Positions 6,914 through 7,599 of a DNA stretch of 7,599 nucleotides are shown here, one piece after another. How positions within the stretch are numbered: the first letter of the stretch is position 1; every line of letters starts with the position of its first letter. The notes beneath the pieces are model-generated. The model did no database searches, was not told the origin of the DNA, and saw nothing but the letters and a program-made list of their open reading frames with translations. The position numbers were made by a program, and so were the translations under genes. The DNA comes from JBBRLG01 sp038231495 (lineage in GTDB: Bacteria; Planctomycetota; Planctomycetia; Gemmatales; Gemmataceae): positions 1 through 7,599 of the forward strand of contig JBBRLG010000374.1 in assembly GCA_038231495.1 (NCBI GenBank). The letters run 5' to 3'.

Positions 6914-6930
6914 GCAAAGCCGCAAGCGGC
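6914..6930. repeat. 17-base intergenic repeat, copy 2
   Basis: GCAAAGCCGCAAGCGGC is identical to the copy at 5960-5976 and in the same orientation. Here it lies 23 bases upstream of the start codon of the minus-strand enzyme, most likely in its 5' leader, where the GCCGC/GCGGC core could fold just ahead of the ribosome binding site. Confidence 0.6.
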
Positions 6931-7121
6931 GACCGGGGACGCTGTTACTGTATCCGACCGACCCCGCCACCGGGAGCGCTTTTTCGGAAAACTTCGGACC
7001 GGCCCGCCTTCGTTGTTGCGGCGCGGTGAACCCGTAGGCTCCGCTAAAACCGCCCCACGTCCGGAAACCTGTGCGGCCGTCGCGACCCCCGCGCCCGGTG
7101 CCATTTTCCCGGCAGAAGTCC

Positions 7122-7150
7122 TTGACGCACGGGCCGGCCAAGGTAACAAT
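7122..7150 (+). promoter_or_regulatory. Candidate sigma-70-type promoter for the QFGGG secreted protein
   Basis: TTGACG (7122-7127, five of six matches to TTGACA) is followed by exactly 17 bases and AACAAT (7145-7150, four of six matches to TATAAT). The -10 lies in one of the few AT-rich patches of the region. Transcription would start near 7157, leaving a leader of about 150 bases before the ATG at 7309. Whether this organism's housekeeping sigma factor uses the standard consensus is assumed. Confidence 0.45.
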
Positions 7151-7156
7151 TAACGG

Positions 7157-7308
7157 ATAAGCAGTAGTCGATGTATGCGACTCGCTCCCGACAAGTAAAG
7201 GCCGCGCGGGCGAGCGACTCCTGCACAGGGAAGCTAGGTGCAGAGGCCGTGGCGACAGGTCCGCCTGAAGCCCGGGTGCCGTTTCGCGGTTCCTTCCTTG
7301 GAGTCCCC
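7157..7308 (+). promoter_or_regulatory. Predicted long 5' leader with several inverted repeats
   Basis: If the promoter above is right, the mRNA carries an untranslated leader of about 150 bases. It contains AGTCG-7-CGACT (7166-7182), CTGCAC-11-GTGCAG (7221-7243) and a GC-rich GGCG...CGCC pairing further down. GCGACTC occurs twice (7177-7183 and 7214-7220). The ribosome binding site GGAG (7300-7303) is 5 bases before the ATG. I do not recognise a known riboswitch or small RNA. The stems are short, so function is only a possibility. Confidence 0.3.
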
Positions 7309-7599
7309 ATGTTTTCCTTTACCCGCCTCCTGCAGTTGGGCTACGCCGTCACCCTCGCGGTCGGCGTCCTGCTCCTGGTTCCGTTAAGCAATTCCAGCGC
7401 TCAGTTTCGGCCCCCAAACCCTGGTGGTATCGGACCGCCCGCTCCACCCCCGCCGGCACCCCTGCGGCCGGGCCTTGCCCTCGGCCAGTTTAATGGACAG
7501 ATCAACGGCCAGTTCGGCGGCGGTCAATTCGGCGGCGGTCAATTCGGCGGCGGTCAATTCGGCCAGTTCGGCGGCGGCGGTCAGTTCGGGGGCGGCGGA
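7309..7599 (+). CDS. Secreted Pro- and Gln-Phe-Gly-rich repeat protein, 5' part only
   Basis: Ninety-seven codons are open to the window edge with no stop, so the gene is truncated by the window and its C-terminal part is unseen. The N-terminus is a signal peptide: MFSFTRLLQLG, a hydrophobic core (about residues 10-26, AVTLAVGVLLLV) and a likely signal peptidase I site after SSA31, leaving Gln32 as first residue. A Pro/Gly-rich segment follows (about 32-57, including PPAPPPPAP), then repeats of Gly-Gln-Phe: GQFNGQINGQF and several QFGGG units. The start at 7309 has GGAG 5 bases upstream. This composition indicates an exported, probably unstructured or flexible protein or a low-complexity N-terminal spacer before an unseen domain. 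I do not recognise a family and assign no function. It is divergent from the glycosylasparaginase and probably has its own promoter at 7122. Confidence 0.75.
   Translation, partial: MFSFTRLLQLGYAVTLAVGVLLLVPLSNSSAQFRPPNPGGIGPPAPPPPAPLRPGLALGQFNGQINGQFGGGQFGGGQFGGGQFGQFGGGGQFGGGG
7516..7560 (+). repeat. Three perfect tandem 15-base units encoding GGGQF
   Basis: GGCGGCGGTCAATTC occurs three times without a mismatch at 7516-7530, 7531-7545 and 7546-7560. It is flanked by related imperfect units (GGCCAGTTC at 7507-7515 and 7561-7569, then GGCGGCGGCGGTCAGTTC). The repeats are in frame. Identity at third codon positions points to recent expansion by slippage or unequal recombination; the array probably continues past the window. 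Confidence 0.9.

Larger units (their letters stand above)
6891..7308. other. Divergent intergenic region without a credible gene
   Basis: These 418 bases separate the minus-strand enzyme from the + strand secreted protein. Short open frames occur on both strands, but none has a start site with a ribosome binding site together with recognisable protein content, as expected of high-GC shadow frames. The left part (6891-6930) holds the enzyme's ribosome binding site and a 17-base repeat. The middle (about 6931-7120) shows no convincing signal; a minus-strand TACAGT near 6955 lacks a good -35 partner. The right part holds the promoter at 7122-7150 and a leader with inverted repeats. Confidence 0.6.

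Noticed and set aside
6891..6917. TTG start adding nine residues to the glycosylasparaginase
   Set aside because: The extension covers the AAGGAA ribosome binding site of the ATG at 6890, and the conserved family N-terminus begins right after that ATG.
6980..6991. TTTTC-G-GAAAA near-palindrome in the divergent region
   Set aside because: Too short to form a stable hairpin and no position relative to either gene suggests a terminator or operator.
7207..7216. CGGGCGAGCG, the reverse complement of bases 20-29 next to the first hairpin
   Set aside because: A 10-base GC-rich match is expected by chance in sequence of this composition and the flanks do not agree.
7225..7275. Resemblance to a cobalamin riboswitch core (AGGGAA followed by GGTG and CCGCC)
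   Set aside because: Only short pieces match; the GCCACTG-type box and the remaining conserved core are missing, and the downstream gene is not a B12-related one.
1..7599. CRISPR arrays, tRNA or rRNA genes, insertion sequences, defence genes
   Set aside because: I saw no regularly spaced direct repeats with spacers, no cloverleaf with conserved T-loop, no transposase motifs and no defence-type domains.

Overview
The window looks like a chromosomal stretch from a high-GC planctomycete, most likely of the Gemmata/Zavarzinella type (Gemmataceae). This is inferred from three things: a GspJ-like prepilin followed by a giant GspK-like pseudopilin, a short recurrent GCCGC-AA-GCGGC intergenic repeat, and a secreted Gln-Phe-Gly-repeat protein. 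No rRNA or other marker gene is present, so the assignment rests on protein style and codon usage.

Layout. Bases 1-30 hold a perfect intergenic hairpin, possibly a dispersed repeat. Bases 76-1344 (+) encode a 422-residue GspJ-like minor pseudopilin with a textbook type IV prepilin leader. After a 101-base gap with two small hairpins, one of which buries the Shine-Dalgarno of the next gene, bases 1446-5876 (+) encode a 1476-residue GspK-like pseudopilin, about four to five times the usual GspK length. The two genes look like a co-transcribed pair and probably make the tip of a type II secretion/type IV-like pseudopilus; the ATPase, inner-membrane platform and major pseudopilin are not in the window.

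A 13-bp stem hairpin at 5902-5939 separates this pair from a convergent gene on the minus strand (5988-6890), an N-terminal nucleophile (Ntn) glycosylasparaginase-family enzyme whose catalytic HDT, CTTSG, GRVGDSPL and ATGxGE motifs are all visible. Two identical 17-base repeats flank it, one just past its stop and one in its 5' leader.

The 418-base divergent intergenic region (6891-7308) holds a plausible sigma-70-type promoter (TTGACG-17-AACAAT) about 160 bases ahead of the last gene and a leader with several small inverted repeats. The last gene (7309 to the window edge, +) is the 5' part of a secreted low-complexity protein: a signal peptide, a Pro-rich stretch, then QFGGG tandem repeats encoded by perfect 15-base units.

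Most of the window is ordinary planctomycete coding sequence. The parts that merit a second look are the giant GspK-like protein (internal duplication, GC dip, three GspK-like Asn motifs), the sequestered ribosome binding site before it, the paired repeats around the glycosylasparaginase, and the long structured leader ahead of the QFGGG protein.
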